NCBI GenBank assembly: GCA_965116695.1
Contig: OZ220706.1
Span: 5,208,001 to 5,272,000, forward strand
DNA from: JAJDTT01 sp965116695
GTDB lineage: Bacteria > Acidobacteriota > UBA6911 > RPQK01 > JAJDTT01
Direction: 5' to 3'
Length of the DNA stretch: 64,000 bases
Position 1 is the first letter of the stretch. Each line of letters begins with the position of its first letter. Made by a program: the position numbers and the translations under genes. A model generated the notes under the pieces. It was not told the DNA's origin, did no database searches, and saw nothing but the letters and a program-made list of their open reading frames with translations. Below are positions 1 to 7,600 of this stretch, piece after piece.

Positions 1-567
1 TCCGGCCATGTCGTGGTCGAAGTCCTCCTTCAGGTCGATGACTCCGTCCTGGCCGAATCCGGGTGTCAGCTTCCCCGTCCCGGCGTCGATGGAGTAGAGC
101 ATGTCCCGGACCGGCATGAAGATGCGGCGGTCGTCGGCACGCTCCGGGTTCTGCCAGTAGGTGACTCCCCGGTTGACTCCGGGGGATCCGCGCAAGGGCT
201 TCCCGCCGCGGGGGTCGAAACTCCAGAGCTTCCGGCCCGTGGCCGCATCCAGCGCGTGGACCTGGAGCGTGGCCGTGGAGACGTACATGCGGCCGTCCAC
301 CACGATGGGCGTGCACTCGATGGTGGTGGCCGGACGTTGGAGGGCGTCCCCGGTCCGGTGGGTCCAGGCCACCTTCAACTCCGAGACGTTGGTCCGGTTG
401 ATCTGGTCCAGGGGCGAGTAGCGGCCGGCGCCCGCATCTCCGCCGTAGTGCTGCCACTCCCGGGCGGCCGGGTCCGCGGCCTGCCGGGCCGGTGCGCACG
501 CGCTCCAGGCGGCGACCATCGCAGAACTCGTCTTCAGAAAATGGCGGCGGTCGATGCGGCCCTTCAT
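1..567 (-). CDS. PQQ-dependent dehydrogenase (quinoprotein), N-terminal part
   Basis: The gene runs off the left edge; 189 codons are visible. The product starts MKGRIDRRHFLKTSSAM, a Tat-like RR-x-F-L-K signal ending near an AWSACAP lipobox-like cysteine, so it is probably exported. The mature part (WQHYGGDAGAGRYSPLDQI, then ALDAATGRKLWSFDP near residue 110) matches the first blades of the PQQ-binding propeller of membrane-bound glucose or alcohol dehydrogenases, which oxidise sugars or alcohols in the periplasm. The ATG lies 14 bp after the stop of the cytochrome c gene, so the two are probably co-transcribed and the cytochrome could be the electron acceptor. The substrate cannot be told from this fragment. 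Confidence 0.85.
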   Translation of the reverse strand, partial: MKGRIDRRHFLKTSSAMVAAWSACAPARQAADPAAREWQHYGGDAGAGRYSPLDQINRTNVSELKVAWTHRTGDALQRPATTIECTPIVVDGRMYVSTATLQVHALDAATGRKLWSFDPRGGKPLRGSPGVNRGVTYWQNPERADDRRIFMPVRDMLYSIDAGTGKLTPGFGQDGVIDLKEDFDHDMAG

Positions 568-581
568 GCCCGAAGGGCGCG

Positions 582-980
582 TCACTTCTCGAAGGTCCGG
601 ATGAGGTTCACCAGTTGCCACCGCTCCTCGTCGGAGAGCTTCTTCTGGTAGCCGGGCATGGGGTCCTTGCCGTTGGTGATCTTCCAGAAGAGCTCGCCGT
701 CGGTGACCTTGGCCATGGCTTCGGCATCGGTGAACGAAGGGGGCTTTTCCTTGAGCATGCCCGCTACCGGACCATCCGCGCCGCCGGTCTCACCATGGCA
801 GAACTTGCAGTTCTCGTCGTATTGCGTCCTTGCCGTGGCCAGGGCTTCGTCGGTAGCCGCGTGGGGGTTCTGCATCTTCTTGGCCTCGTCGGGCGCTTCC
901 CATTCGTGGGCGCCGGCGGCCAGCAGGAGCAGGCAACTGCCGAACAGGCTCAGGCCGAGTCGAATCGTGAATCTTCGCAT
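582..980 (-). CDS. Exported mono-haem cytochrome c
   Basis: A 132-residue protein with an N-terminal signal peptide (MRRFTIRLGL followed by a hydrophobic run to about residue 23). One haem site, CKFCH, lies at residues 58-62, and the likely axial Met is in DPMPGY near residue 108. This is the small class I cytochrome c layout. The start at 980 is chosen over an upstream ATG at 1064 because it has a GGAG ribosome site and leads straight into the signal peptide. It precedes the PQQ dehydrogenase by 14 bp, so electron transfer from that enzyme to the respiratory chain is a reasonable inference. Confidence 0.87.
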   Translation of the reverse strand: MRRFTIRLGLSLFGSCLLLLAAGAHEWEAPDEAKKMQNPHAATDEALATARTQYDENCKFCHGETGGADGPVAGMLKEKPPSFTDAEAMAKVTDGELFWKITNGKDPMPGYQKKLSDEERWQLVNLIRTFEK

Positions 981-1098
981 GGATCCTTTTCTCCGCAACT
1001 TCGTGGAATGTGCCGTGGCCGGCGTGATCCCGGGTTCGCCGGCTGGCAGATTGTACCACTTCACCTCTGCGCCGGGCCGTCTGGCGGGGGCCGCGCGC

Positions 1099-2979
1099 CT
1101 ATTCCGGCAGGGTCAGAACCAGCGCCGAAGCCCGGCCCGGAGCATGGTAGACACTGTTCACGGCCGTCTTCAAGTGGGTGTGGCGCCCCAGGAACTCTCC
1201 CGTGTTGGGGTTGACGTCATAGAAGGGAAAGTTGCTGCTGGAGATGTCCAGCCGGACCCGGTGCCCCTTGTAGAACCGGTTGGCCGTGTCCCAGAGGTCG
1301 ATCTCCACCCGGTAGACGGCGCCCGGCTCCATGAGCACCTCCCGTTCCCGGGATTCGCGGAAGCGCATCCTGAGGATGCCGTCCTCCAGGTTCATGGCAT
1401 AGCCCTCCGGGTAGTCGGGAGAGGGCGGATAGACGTCCATGAGCTTGGCGGTGAAGTCGGTGTCCTTGGCCGTGGAGGAGACCCAGAGCTCCACCCGCAT
1501 GGGACCGGCGATCTCCAGGTCCTCTTCCAGGGGCTCCGTCTGAAAGGAGAGCACGTCGGAGCGGGAAGAGAGGGGCAGCAGGTCGGTGGCCGGGAAGTCC
1601 CCCTCCACCGGGACCTGGTTGTGGGCGCCGCGGCGCACCAGGCGCTTGCCCGAGTCGATATTGCCGCCGATGGTGGGCACGGGGTTCCTGGGATCGTATT
1701 CGAACCCGCTCGTGCCCGCTTCCGACGGCGGCTCGCGGCGGAGGCTGGCGTCGCCGTGCAGGTACAGGCGCATTTGCCGGCTCCCTGCCGGGGGCCAGGT
1801 CTCGGAGGTCTTCCAGGAGCCGCCGCTCTGGAGCCTCCCTTTCTCGTTGCGCTTCGCCGTTTCGGCGCCCATGACGAAGTAGCGGACGCGGGGTTCCTGG
1901 TCCAGGCCCAGGTCCTTTCCCTTGAGGAACTGGTCGAACCACTTCACCGCCTTCTTCCGGAGCGTCATCTTCACCTCCGGACCGAAGTCCACGTCCCCGG
2001 CATGGGTCTGCTGCGTGGAGTGGGTCCAGGGCCCCACCAGCAGCCGGACGTAGCCCTGCCGTCCGGTCAGGCCCTGGAAGTTCTTCACCGTCCCGCGCTT
2101 GAAGATGTCGTACCAGCCGCCGATGTAGAAGATGGGGATGTCCGGGTATTGGGAATGGCGCTCCTCGAAGTTGTAGCCGTTCTGCTTCCAGTAGTCGTCG
2201 TAGGTGGGATGCGCCCGCCAGTCGGCGTACCACTTGGCGTACGAAGGCGTCCAGGACAGCGGCGAGGTGGACTTGAGGGGCGCCGCCAGGAGCCAGCTTC
2301 GCAGTTGCTCGTTGGCCCGGGTCAGGGCCTCCAGCGTGGGCGTGTCTTCTTCCTCGTCCGGATCGGCGGGTTGGGTCTCCTTCCCCGTCTGTGCCAGACG
2401 GAATCCGTAGACCAGGTTGTGCAAAAGGGCGAAGGCGCCCCCTCGGCCCGCTCCGTCCTCGATGTAGTTGGAGGTGCCCACGTAGGCGAACATGGTCCTC
2501 AGGTGGGGCGGCCTCAGGGCCGCCAGGGCGTTCTGGCAGGCGGCCGCATAGGATCCGCCGTAGGTCCCCACGTCGCCGTTGGACCAGGGTTGGGCGGCGA
2601 TCCACTCCACGGCGTCGTACCCGTCCTCGCCCTCGTTGACGTAGATGTAGAATTCCCCCTCCGAGTCGTACCGGCCCCGCGTGTCCTGGATCGCCGCGGC
2701 GTAGCCGCGGGTGGTGAAGAACTCGGCGGTCTTGGCGGACCTGTGCTTCCCGTAGGGGTGCCGGATGAGGATGACGGGGAAGGGACCGGGAGGGGTGGTC
2801 TCGCCGTTGGGCAGATAGACGTCGGTGGCCAGGCGGACGCCGTCGCGCATCGGCACCATGACGTTCTTCCAGATCCGGACCTGAATCGGGTCTTTGGGAG
2901 GCAGGGCTTGGGAGAAGGGAGCCGATCCGATGACGACGGCTGCCGAAGCGATCAGGACCCGGATTCTTCGAGGGATCAT
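1099..2979 (-). CDS. CocE/NonD family hydrolase (S15-like alpha/beta hydrolase)
   Basis: A 626-residue protein with a signal peptide (MIPRRIRVLIASAAVVIG, cleavage near SQA). The N-terminal alpha/beta-hydrolase domain carries the family triad: Ser143 in GTYGGSYAA, Asp291 in GGWYD and His320 in GPWTH. The C-terminal half (about 400-626, ending with FYDVNPNTGEFLG) is the jelly-roll domain of CocE, X-Pro dipeptidyl peptidases and glutaryl-7-ACA acylases. It should cleave acyl ester or amide bonds outside the cytoplasm; the substrate is unknown. Length is normal for the family. It lies 118 bp upstream of the cytochrome c gene on the same strand and has a four-fold 11-bp repeat upstream of its start. 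Confidence 0.92.
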   Translation of the reverse strand: MIPRRIRVLIASAAVVIGSAPFSQALPPKDPIQVRIWKNVMVPMRDGVRLATDVYLPNGETTPPGPFPVILIRHPYGKHRSAKTAEFFTTRGYAAAIQDTRGRYDSEGEFYIYVNEGEDGYDAVEWIAAQPWSNGDVGTYGGSYAAACQNALAALRPPHLRTMFAYVGTSNYIEDGAGRGGAFALLHNLVYGFRLAQTGKETQPADPDEEEDTPTLEALTRANEQLRSWLLAAPLKSTSPLSWTPSYAKWYADWRAHPTYDDYWKQNGYNFEERHSQYPDIPIFYIGGWYDIFKRGTVKNFQGLTGRQGYVRLLVGPWTHSTQQTHAGDVDFGPEVKMTLRKKAVKWFDQFLKGKDLGLDQEPRVRYFVMGAETAKRNEKGRLQSGGSWKTSETWPPAGSRQMRLYLHGDASLRREPPSEAGTSGFEYDPRNPVPTIGGNIDSGKRLVRRGAHNQVPVEGDFPATDLLPLSSRSDVLSFQTEPLEEDLEIAGPMRVELWVSSTAKDTDFTAKLMDVYPPSPDYPEGYAMNLEDGILRMRFRESREREVLMEPGAVYRVEIDLWDTANRFYKGHRVRLDISSSNFPFYDVNPNTGEFLGRHTHLKTAVNSVYHAPGRASALVLTLPE

Positions 2980-3004
2980 GGCGAATTCTCCAGTCGGTAA
3001 TCCA

Positions 3005-3048
3005 CAGGCGATTTACAGGTGATCTACAGGTCTCTCACAGGCCATCCA
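3005..3048. repeat. Four 11-bp direct repeats upstream of the CocE gene
   Basis: Four exactly spaced 11-bp units start at 3005, 3016, 3027 and 3038. The first two read CAGGCGATTTA and CAGGTGATCTA; the last two keep CAGG and the final A. They lie 26-69 bp upstream of the CocE start codon, between that gene and the divergent oxidoreductase gene. A spacing close to one helical turn fits a protein-binding array on one face of the DNA, but no regulator is identified. Confidence 0.6.
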
Positions 3049-3143
3049 CACCCGCCACGGGGTCGACAAATGGCATGAGCCAGTTTAGTCCTGGCCGCCG
3101 GGATCTTCCACACGGCGCCGCCGGTGAGCCGGGACGATCCGTT

Positions 3144-3172
3144 TTGACCGGTTATGGCCGCCGTTCTATATT
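3144..3172 (+). promoter_or_regulatory. Sigma-70-like promoter of the oxidoreductase gene at 3211
   Basis: TTGACC (3144-3149) and TATATT (3167-3172) are separated by 17 bp, a near-consensus housekeeping promoter in a GC-rich region. Transcription would start near 3180, about 30 bp before the ATG at 3211. This also argues against the upstream in-frame start at 3154, which lies inside the promoter. Confidence 0.65.
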
Positions 3173-3210
3173 GTGGGCCCACTTGCAACAACCATAAGGG
3201 AGCCAAACGA

Positions 3211-4254
3211 ATGACGAATCAGCCGCATCGGGCAGTGATCATGGGTCTGGGCTACATCGGCGGCGCGGACCAGGTTTCGGGAGACGCCTTGGGCCAGTTG
3301 GTGGTGGACCTGGACGGGACCCACATCGAGGCCTTGGCCAACCATCCCCGGGTCGAGGTGGTGGCCGGGAGCAGCCGCGACCTGGGCCGGCGGGAACGGT
3401 TCACCGAACGGACCGGGATCGGGACCTACGCCGACTGGCGGGAGATGCTGGAGCAGGAACGGCCCGACATCGTGAGCGTGGCCACCTATACCCCGGTCCA
3501 CAAGGAGATGACGGTGGCCTGCGCGCGGCAGGGCGTCCGGGCCATATTCTGCGAGAAACCCATCGCCAACACCGCGGCCGACGGACACGACATGGTGGAC
3601 GCCTGCGACGAAGCGGGCTCGTTGCTGGCCATCAACCACAACCGCCGGTTCAACCCCAACTACCGGAGGCTGGGGGACCATATCGCCGCCGGGGGGCTGG
3701 GCGAGCTGACTTCGGTGACGGCCCAGTGGAGCAGCGGACGCCTGGGAAACGTGGGGACCCACGTCTTCGACGCCATCCGGTGCGTCACCGGCCGCCGGGT
3801 GGAGGCGGTTTCTGGGAGCCTGGACCTGGCGGGGAAGCCGGACTGCCGGGGACCCGCTTTCCAGGACCCGGGGGGATGGGGCGTGATGCGGTTGGAAGGG
3901 GGCCTCATGACCACGGTGGACGCCGCTGATTATGCCCGGGTTCCCATGGTGATCGGCTTCAACGGCACCGAGGGCCGGGCCACCACCGGAGGCGAGGAGG
4001 TGCGGATCGAGTACTGGGACGGCCGGAATGAGGAATGGCCCAGTCCCCGGGCACAGGCCACCTCCATGGACGTGGCGGTCTGCGAAATCGTGGACTGGCT
4101 GGAGGGGACCGCCGCGTTCCCCTATCCGGCCGTGGAAGCGGTCGAGACGTTGGAGGCCATCGCCGGTTTCCATCTCTCCCACGCCCGCTCCGGTGCCTGG
4201 GTGGAGCTGCCGCTGCAGGGCGGGGACCGGAACCAGGTGGTCAATAGCGGGTAG
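3211..4254 (+). CDS. Gfo/Idh/MocA family oxidoreductase
   Basis: A 347-residue NAD(P)-dependent dehydrogenase of the glucose-fructose oxidoreductase type. The N-terminal Rossmann domain starts AVIMGLGYIGG and has the family signature CEKPIAN (Glu115-Lys116-Pro117; Lys is the conserved catalytic residue). The C-terminal alpha/beta domain contains INHNRRFNPNYRRL and DAADYARVP. Cytoplasmic sugar or polyol oxidation is the usual role; the substrate is unknown. The ATG at 3211 has an AAGGGAG site and a good promoter upstream. The stop codon is the TAG of a GTAG tetranucleotide (4251-4254) that begins a palindromic repeat. Confidence 0.88.
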   Translation: MTNQPHRAVIMGLGYIGGADQVSGDALGQLVVDLDGTHIEALANHPRVEVVAGSSRDLGRRERFTERTGIGTYADWREMLEQERPDIVSVATYTPVHKEMTVACARQGVRAIFCEKPIANTAADGHDMVDACDEAGSLLAINHNRRFNPNYRRLGDHIAAGGLGELTSVTAQWSSGRLGNVGTHVFDAIRCVTGRRVEAVSGSLDLAGKPDCRGPAFQDPGGWGVMRLEGGLMTTVDAADYARVPMVIGFNGTEGRATTGGEEVRIEYWDGRNEEWPSPRAQATSMDVAVCEIVDWLEGTAAFPYPAVEAVETLEAIAGFHLSHARSGAWVELPLQGGDRNQVVNSG

Positions 4255-4446
4255 GAGGCAGGAGGGACCGTCAGTCCCCCATTCTTCGGCGTTGCTACGG
4301 GAGAAGTGTACAGGGGGGACTGCAGTCCCCCCTGGACCCCCCTGTTCGGCGACAGGAAAGTCGCCGCTTGTCGGCGCGTGAAACACGCCGCTCCAATCGG
4401 CGCGTGAAACACGCCGCTCCCGGCGACAGGAAAGTCGCCGCTCCTA
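4251..4446. repeat. Cluster of palindromic REP-like repeats between two converging genes
   Basis: Between the oxidoreductase (ending 4254) and the aminotransferase (ending 4444) lie six hairpins. One follows GTAGGAGG on the plus strand (4252-4280). A perfect 24-bp palindrome centred on ACTGCAGT lies at 4311-4334. Four units reading GGAGCGGCG on the minus strand lie at 4347-4366, 4372-4394, 4398-4420 and 4421-4446. The two middle units are identical; the outer two share the GCGAC/GTCGC stem. The TAG stops of both genes are the first bases of TAGGAG feet, so the cluster fills the whole gap. Confidence 0.8.
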
Positions 4447-5775
4447 TTCGGCTTGGGCGCGGTTGATGGCGCGGCCGGTGGCTTCGATCAGGCCGTCGAC
4501 GTCCTGGTCGGTCATGGGCAGCGAGAGGCAGCACATGCCCAGCGTGTGGCCCAGGAAGTAGCCTTCTTCCAGCAAGGCCAGGAAAGTGGGAGACACCAGC
4601 GAGCCGTCGACGGTCGTCATGTCCCGGTAGTTTCGCAATTCGCGGTCGCTGAAGTAGATGCTGAAGACGGATCCGGTATTGACGCACTGGGCGACGATCC
4701 CCTTGCGGGCGAACATCTCGTTGAGGCCGGAGGTGAGCCGGTCTCCCAGCCGGTTCAGGTGGTCGCACGCCTGAGGCGTCAGTTCGCGGAGCATGGCCAG
4801 ACCGGCCGCCATGGCCAGGGGATGGGCGCTGAAGGTCCCGCTCTGGGAGAAGCCCGACGGCGGCTTGCTGTTGTCCAGCAAATCCATCATGTCGGCCCGG
4901 CCACCGAACGCACCCACGGGAAAGCCGCCGCCCACGATCTTTCCGAAGCAGGTCAGGTCCGGGTCGATGCCGTAAACCGCTTGCAGTCCCCCCGGCGAAG
5001 TTCGGAAGGCGACGATCTCGTCGAAGATGAGGAGGACGCCGTTCTCCCGCGTGATCCGCCGGACCGCCCGGGCGAACTCGGGCCGCGTGTGCAGGATCCC
5101 GCACCGGGGATCGAAGATCACGCAGGCCAGATCGTCCCGGTTCTCCACGATGAGCCGTTCCACCGCCTCCTCGTCGTTGTAGGGCAGGACCAGGACCTCG
5201 CCGGCCACGCTGGGGGAGCTTCCGCCCGCTCCGGGGACCGAGTGGGGCGCGTGGGCCGGGCCCGCCTTGTCGAGAGGCGGCGCGACGCTGACTTCCACCA
5301 GGTCATGACTGCCGTGATAGCCCCCTTCCAACTTGGCGATCCTGGTCTTCCCGGAAAATCCGCGGGCCAGCCGGATCGCGTGCAGAGTGGCTTCGGTTCC
5401 CGAGTTGACGAAGCGGATCCGGTCCACGGAATCGACCCGGCGGCACATCTCCTCGGCGATCTCGGCTTCCGGCCCCATGGGAGCGCCCACGGCCAGCCCT
5501 CTGGACATCTGGGCCCGGACGGCCTCCATCACCCGGGGATGGTTGTGCCCCAGCACCTGGGCCGTGTGATGATTGGCACAGTCCAGGTACTTATTCCCGT
5601 CCACGTCCCAGAGGTGGCAGCCTTCGCCCCGATCCATGGCAAGAGGATAGGGACGGTAGTAATAGGCCCCTTTGGCCGGACCCGCCGTGAACGAGGTTCC
5701 CGCCTCGTACATCTCCCGTGACCGGGGTGTCCGGGCTCGATAACTTTCCGCAATCGTGGCAACGCTCTGAGTCAT
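4444..5775 (-). CDS. Class III PLP aminotransferase (glutamate-1-semialdehyde aminomutase-like)
   Basis: A 443-residue cytoplasmic fold-type I PLP enzyme. It has the family pattern CANHHTAQVLGHNHPRV, the cofactor region RFVNSGTEATLHAIRLARG, the aspartate motif LLIFDEIVAFR and the Schiff-base lysine in CFGKIVGGGFPVGAFGG (about residue 278). It resembles glutamate-1-semialdehyde 2,1-aminomutase, but many relatives of this length are transaminases of other substrates, and no haem gene is nearby, so the symbol hemL is not given. The ATG at 5775 has a GGAGAG site; an upstream in-frame start at 5895 would run through a repeat. The stop codon TAG is part of the adjoining palindromic repeat. Confidence 0.87.
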   Translation of the reverse strand: MTQSVATIAESYRARTPRSREMYEAGTSFTAGPAKGAYYYRPYPLAMDRGEGCHLWDVDGNKYLDCANHHTAQVLGHNHPRVMEAVRAQMSRGLAVGAPMGPEAEIAEEMCRRVDSVDRIRFVNSGTEATLHAIRLARGFSGKTRIAKLEGGYHGSHDLVEVSVAPPLDKAGPAHAPHSVPGAGGSSPSVAGEVLVLPYNDEEAVERLIVENRDDLACVIFDPRCGILHTRPEFARAVRRITRENGVLLIFDEIVAFRTSPGGLQAVYGIDPDLTCFGKIVGGGFPVGAFGGRADMMDLLDNSKPPSGFSQSGTFSAHPLAMAAGLAMLRELTPQACDHLNRLGDRLTSGLNEMFARKGIVAQCVNTGSVFSIYFSDRELRNYRDMTTVDGSLVSPTFLALLEEGYFLGHTLGMCCLSLPMTDQDVDGLIEATGRAINRAQAE

Positions 5776-5871
5776 GAATCTCTCCTCACACTGATTTTCA
5801 AATACGCCGGAATCACAGGCCCGCGAAAGGATAACCCGGTCCCGCCGGGGATGTCGAACGGCAAGCACACC

Positions 5872-5898
5872 GGTAGGGGTGCCCCTTGTGGGCACGCT
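5872..5898. repeat. Single GTAG-headed palindromic repeat
   Basis: A GGTAGGGG foot followed by a GTGCCC/GGGCAC stem with a short loop, in the 186-bp gap between the aminotransferase start and the UMF1 transporter stop. It matches the GGGGCACCC-type units near 43.9 kb. The rest of the gap (5776-5871, 5899-5961) shows nothing else recognisable. Confidence 0.6.
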
Positions 5899-5961
5899 CT
5901 TATTCCCGTGAACATGAGGGGCACCGCCGGGAAGGAGAGGGCCACCCGGGTTGTCCGTGCA

Positions 5962-7272
5962 TCAGTCCCTTCCCGAGTCCCGGCAGCCCTTCTCTTCGTC
6001 CACGTAGCGGAGCATCCAGAGGCCGGCGGCGAAGAAGAGGAGCATGGTCGACATGCCCACCCTCTGGGAGTCGAACCGGCTGGTCAGCACGCCCACCAGC
6101 AGGGGGCCCAGAAAGGCGGTCGCCTTGCCCGAGAAGGCGAAGAGGCCGAAGAACTCGTTCTCCTTGTCCCGCGGAACGAACCTTCCCAGCAGAGAACGGC
6201 TGGCGGACTGGTTGGGACCGGAGCAGATGCCCACCAGGACGCAGGCGGCCCAGAACATGATGCGGCTGGTGGTCAGGATGGCGACGACGGCGGCGATGAT
6301 GAGGCCCCAGAGGCTGATCTGGATGGTCCGCTTCCCGCCGACCCGGTCGTCCAGGTGGCCCAGGAAGAATGCGCCGACACCGGCCGCCACGTTCAGGACG
6401 ATGCCGAAGATCATCAGTTCCGAGAAGGTGAAGCCGAAGGTCCCGGTGGCGTAGATGCCGCCGAAGGCGAAGATGGTCACCAGGCCGTCGTTGTAGAGCA
6501 GCCGGGCCAAAAGGAGCTTGGAGACCTCCCGGTAGCGGCGCACGTCGCGGAAGGCCACCGCCAGGTGGCGGAAGGAGGACAGCAGCATCCGGGACGACAA
6601 CGGATCTCGGGGCTGGGTCTCCCGCACCCAGAGGATCAGGGGCAGCGTGAAGACGGCCAACCAGGCGGCGACCAGGAGGTTGGTGGCTCGAATATGGGCT
6701 CCGGCCTCCCGGCTGAAACCGAACCAGGGCGTGGCCGCATCCACGAAACCTACGAAGGCCACGGCCATGGCGGCGAGTCCGCCCACGTAGCCCAGCGACC
6801 ACCCGTACCCGGAAATGCGGCCGATGCGGTCCCGGGGAGCGATGTCCGGCAGGAGCGCGTTGTAGAAGACCAGAGACATCTCGAAGGCGATGTTGGCCAG
6901 CGTGAACCAGAGCAGCGCCTCAAAGACCTGGCCCGGGAGTGGGAAATAGAGCAGAGCCGTGAAGAGGACGCAGGCTACGGTCCACAGCAAAAGGAAGAAC
7001 TTGCGGTAGCCGCCCCGGTCGGCGACGACTCCCAGGATCGGCGACAAGAGGGCCACGGCCAGAGCGGCAACGGTGACGGCCCGGGACCAGGACAGCGTCC
7101 CCGAGATGGTGTCGGGAGCGATGGCCTGGGTGAAGTACGATGCGTAGATGAAGGTCACCACCAGCGTGGTGAAGGGGGAATTGGCGAAGTCGTAAAGGCA
7201 CCAGGAGAATACGGCCCGGCCGGACGCGGGAGCCGCCTCCGGCGGCGAGCTGCCTGCCGCTTGATTCAACAT
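5962..7272 (-). CDS. UMF1-type (Atg22-like) MFS transporter
   Basis: A 436-residue inner-membrane protein with about 12 hydrophobic segments. The start region SWCLYDFANSPFTTLVV is the signature of the UMF1/Atg22 branch of the major facilitator superfamily, whose yeast member exports amino acids from the vacuole. GICSGPNQSASRSLLGR and FFGLFAFSGKATAFLGPL are conserved in bacterial members. The ligand is unknown. It is transcribed towards the aminotransferase gene, 186 bp away, and its upstream region is filled with palindromic repeats. Confidence 0.9.
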   Translation of the reverse strand: MLNQAAGSSPPEAAPASGRAVFSWCLYDFANSPFTTLVVTFIYASYFTQAIAPDTISGTLSWSRAVTVAALAVALLSPILGVVADRGGYRKFFLLLWTVACVLFTALLYFPLPGQVFEALLWFTLANIAFEMSLVFYNALLPDIAPRDRIGRISGYGWSLGYVGGLAAMAVAFVGFVDAATPWFGFSREAGAHIRATNLLVAAWLAVFTLPLILWVRETQPRDPLSSRMLLSSFRHLAVAFRDVRRYREVSKLLLARLLYNDGLVTIFAFGGIYATGTFGFTFSELMIFGIVLNVAAGVGAFFLGHLDDRVGGKRTIQISLWGLIIAAVVAILTTSRIMFWAACVLVGICSGPNQSASRSLLGRFVPRDKENEFFGLFAFSGKATAFLGPLLVGVLTSRFDSQRVGMSTMLLFFAAGLWMLRYVDEEKGCRDSGRD

Positions 7273-7298
7273 CCGCCGCTATCCTACTTGAGAATCGG

Positions 7299-7500
7299 TA
7301 GGAGCGGGGGTTTTAACCCCCGATTCTTGGGAGTATGGGGGACAAGGATGTCCCCCCTCCTATCCGGCAGGAGCGGGGGTTTTGAACCCCCGATTCCTGG
7401 GAGTACGGGGGACAAGGATGTCCCCCCTCCTATCCGGCAGGAGCGGGGGTTTTGAACCCCCGATTCTTGGGAGTATGGACAAGGATGTCCCCCCTCCTAC
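7299..7500. repeat. Tandem triplet of a 70-bp element made of two inverted palindromes
   Basis: The 328-bp gap 7273-7600 holds three units starting at 7301, 7370 and 7440. Each has a hairpin with a CGGGGG/CCCCCG stem and TTTT loop, a short GATTCTTGGGAGTA linker, and a second hairpin with a GGGGGACA/TGTCCCCC stem. The unit is bounded by TAGGAG at one end and its complement CTCCTA at the other, so it is an inverted pair of single repeats. The copies differ by one loop base, a few substitutions and a 3-bp loss in the third. Nothing else is recognisable in the gap except the start of the next gene. Confidence 0.85.
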
Positions 7501-7600
7501 CCCTCCAATCGTTGCCCGAAGAACCCCTCTTGGCTAAGATGGCTTCCAGCCGCCGGCAACAGTCATTACGGCATCCGACGGGGGATGGCCGCGGGGAATC

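Noticed and set aside
658..3000. A 780-codon plus-strand frame
   Set aside because: It lies antisense to the CocE hydrolase and cytochrome c genes, has Arg/Gly/Val-rich composition without domain motifs, and is a shadow of GC-rich codon bias.
4251..4446. Rho-independent terminators
   Set aside because: The hairpins lack a following T run on either strand, and the same elements occur in tandem arrays and in coding sequence, so termination is not their defining property, although they might have that effect.
6050..6110. A tRNA-like GTCGAACC sequence
   Set aside because: It lies inside the UMF1 transporter gene and no cloverleaf can be formed; no tRNA or rRNA was found in the window.
5851..7455. 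A 534-codon plus-strand frame across the UMF1 gene and repeats
   Set aside because: It is antisense to the transporter and continues into palindromic repeats.
7299..7500. CRISPR array
   Set aside because: The units are contiguous 70-bp tandem copies without unique spacers, and no cas gene is present.
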